The notes below the pieces were generated by a model, which had not been told where the DNA came from, searched no databases, and saw nothing but the letters and a program-made list of their open reading frames with translations. From contig NZ_JOOA01000002.1 of the NCBI RefSeq assembly GCF_000712055.1, forward strand, positions 2,046,001 through 2,110,000: DNA of 64,000 nt, written 5' to 3'. Origin of the DNA: Ruminococcus sp. HUN007. GTDB taxonomy: Bacteria; Bacillota; Clostridia; Oscillospirales; Ruminococcaceae. Below are positions 61,695 through 64,000 of the stretch, piece after piece. Positions within the stretch are counted from its first letter, which is position 1; each line of letters begins with the position of its first letter. The position numbers were made by a program, and so were the translations under genes.

Positions 61695-64000
61695 ACTTTA
61701 TTTCATTCAGATAAAGTGATACTTTATTTTGTATCTGTTCCGCTGCTTCCTTTGAAGTCATCGAACCGTTAAAATATTCGCCGACTGATTCATCGATTAT
61801 TGACTTAATCCTGCTGTCGGATGAATATGCTTCGTTTACGGACTTTACGATATTTACGAACTCATTTACATCTTCATCGCTCAGCGGATTTGTTTCGTAA
61901 AAATTACCGTCTGCTCTGTAGCCGAAACCTTTGCGGCGTGAGTTTTTCATAGCATTTTCAAAAACTGATGTTCTGACAGGTAAGGAAGCAGTTGACGTCA
62001 CTTTTGTCTGATAGTCCTCTGAAAGCAGCTTTTTAACAAGTTTCCATGCGGCTTCCTTATGCTCTGATGATGAACTTATTCCGGCAGTTATTCTTGAATA
62101 AACAAGCGGACCGCTTTTATCATCGGACGGAACACCCTTAAGGACGATATTTTCGCCGTTAAGATCACCGTTTTTAAATCCCGCAAGAGTGCTTAAAGCC
62201 GATATTCCGGCATATTCAGTAAGACAGAGACCATCGGAAAATCTTCTGTAGTAATCTTTATACTCCGTACTGCCCTGCGGATAGGAATCATATCCTTTAT
62301 AGTTTTCATCCGGAATGCCGTTTTCATATATATATTCCAGGATCTTTTCAAATCTTCCGTCATTAAAACTGCATTTTTTATTTTTCCGGTCCACAAAACC
62401 ACTTAAATCAGCATAAACCAGTGAACGGAGCATAACGCCTCTGGATGTGTTAAAGAACATATTCTTTTTTTCTGCAAGGTCAAGGAATTCATCTGTCGTC
62501 CAGCCGTTTCCGGAACCAAGATCAGATTCTTTTCCGTAAAATGCGTAAATATCAAAACATACCGGAACGTACATCTGACTGCCTTCAGTTACATAACAGT
62601 CAAAAATGTTTTCAAGAAAATCAGAACGGTTTACCTCCGCATCTGACTCCATAAATTCATTAAGATCACAGAACAGTCCGCGTTCAGCATAGAACTCAAG
62701 GTCAAGTTCATAATTCCCGATAAGTACATCCGGTACTTTTCCGGAAACTACATCAAGATTAAGTTTGTCTGTGCATTCCTGCGGATCGGAGGCGGAATAT
62801 TTCTGATAATCACTGACGCATAATCTGTATTCCTTGTTTTCATTTCTGAATTCTTCAAAAAGTTCCGTAAGATCTCCTCTGCCTATACCCACACCGCCTA
62901 CGGTAAGTACTTTCTGATTTCTTAATTTTCCGGCAAGTTCATCATCTGCGCGTTCAAGTACCGTAAAAGATAATCCGTTTCCTGAAGTCAGACAAACGAT
63001 ACAGTCATCATTCATAACACCCATTGCACCTACAAGGTGGATAATGCCGCAGTCATTCCAGTTAATAAATTTACGCCCTGAAAATCCATTCGCATCAGTT
63101 CTATAAACGCTGTCTGCATCGAAATAACACACACTTCCGTCAGACAGCGAAAATACTTTTTGGGTGCCGTACTCAGGATAAACGAAATCATCAAAAGCGA
63201 TCTTTTCATCGGTACAGATAATACGTTTCTCCCAGTCTGCATTTTCGTAAAGTATAAAATCAGAACCGTTCATGAAGAACATTTCTTTTATACGTCCGTC
63301 AGGACAATTGCCTGAACCTTCACGTATCTTTACAGCATTACTGTCAAAGACCATGTATGAATAGTCATCATCAGTACAGCCGAGAACATAAAGTTCAGAG
63401 TTATTTCCCGCCCAAATATCGGCTTTTTCGGTTTCTGTGTTTTCAAAAACATCGGTCTGATTTATGATTTTCCCGTCTTTATCAGTCCACGAAACAGCAT
63501 AGCCGCCGTTTTCATTTTCCGAGAGAAAAACAGCATTCCCGTCCGAAAGCACATCTGCCTGCAATACTGTCATCTGATCACCTGACTCAGGTGCGTTTAT
63601 GATACCGGTCTGGTTTCCGTCACGGTCGTACTTATATATAACAGGTGTTTCCGAGCTTCCGTATACCGTGGAACAGAAAAGGAGTTTGTTATCGTTTCCG
63701 GAAACATAGGCAAGCCTTCCGTTTTTTTCATCCAGCGAAAAAAACTGTCTTCTTGCTTTCATCTGCGGAGTATCTGTAAAGAATATCACCGTCAGCAAAG
63801 AAAAAATCAGAATTCTTACTTACTCTTTCCGGTGTGATAATGTTTTCATCGCCGAAATCATCATCATAACGGTTTACAATGCTGCCGTCGGTAAGTCTGA
63901 TCTCATCTATGCACCGGTGCAGCATATTCGTATTATCACGCACCGATATGCAGAGATTTCCCCGTGAATTAAAGTAAGAAGCTTCATAGATTCCGTTCGT
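61693..64000 (-). CDS. Propeller-like plus extracellular solute-binding protein, partial and frame-broken
   Basis: At least 765 aa; the 5' end lies beyond the window. The N-terminal part has repeated beta strands with YR/DG pairs (FFFADGDILYRYS, NGRLAYVSGNDNKLLFCS, LSDGNAVFLSENENGG), suggesting a beta-propeller. From about residue 290 of the second frame it is a solute-binding (family 1-like) domain: LTELFEEFRNENKEYRLCV, KVPDVLIGNYELDLEFYAERG, GWTTDEFLDLAEKK, EHKEAAWKLVKKLL. The frame changes in an A7 run at 63738-63744; with six it reads KKTVFSLDEKNGRLAY. The window-end sequence stays open (GIYEASYFNSRGNLCISV). Ligand unknown. Confidence 0.75.

Overview
The window looks like a chromosomal segment of a low-GC gut or rumen Firmicute of the Ruminococcus type. 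Three things suggest this. Several secreted proteins end (or once began) with dockerin repeats, the calcium-binding plugs of cellulosome-like complexes. The replication-origin neighbourhood has the classic Firmicute order (rsmG, mnmG, mnmE, jag, yidC, yidD, rnpA, rpmH, then dnaA, dnaN, S4 protein, recF, remB, gyrB, gyrA). The scRNA-dnaX-ybaB-recR block is also Firmicute-like. No species assignment is possible from the sequence alone.

Layout. 0-2.5 kb: a dockerin protein and a PIN-type toxin-antitoxin pair lying between two copies of a multi-hairpin repeat. 2.5-5.7 kb: a ferrous iron operon (feoA, feoB, small Cys-rich protein) divergent from a DtxR/MntR-type repressor, with a palindrome filling the spacer of a consensus feo promoter. 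5.8-10.1 kb: M48 protease, small unknown genes, a candidate small RNA, and an ECF sigma factor with a membrane anti-sigma-like leucine-rich protein. 10.3-20.8 kb: mostly housekeeping (MgtC-like, U32-like protein with a Pro/Gly repeat, aspartate kinase, alanine racemase, SLOG protein, LCP-like protein, TatD, recR, ybaB, dnaX). 20.9-23.6 kb: SRP RNA and tRNA-Pro, divergent, split by an IS1634-type element flanked by a perfect direct repeat of about 160 bp. 23.6-31.9 kb: mazEF, a cysteine protease with dockerin, a two-gene acyl-CoA dehydratase/activase system, and a second toxin-antitoxin-like pair that also lies between two copies of the hairpin repeat. 32-39.5 kb: an accessory locus of sigma factor, anti-sigma, secreted protein, two trypsin-like proteases and several dockerin proteins; one protease gene is cut inside its dockerin by an IS5 element. 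39.7-43 kb: two AAA-ATPase/PD-(D/E)XK paralogues. 43-64 kb: phosphoesterase, gyrase, the origin region and the mnmE/mnmG/rsmG block, ending in a partial propeller plus solute-binding-like gene.

How the parts fit. Sigma/anti-sigma pairs sit beside envelope or secreted functions, and the one at 38-39.5 kb heads a same-strand run of secreted protease and dockerin genes, so it is a plausible regulator of an extracellular proteolytic complex. The origin block is ordinary in gene content but its intergenic regions are crowded with the palindrome GTTAAC as well as DnaA boxes.

Caution. Five reading-frame breaks, including one in the essential dnaN, are each repaired by removing one base from an A or T run of 5-8. 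This points to homopolymer errors in the assembly (or, less likely, slippage), so frameshifted genes here should not be called dead without checking.
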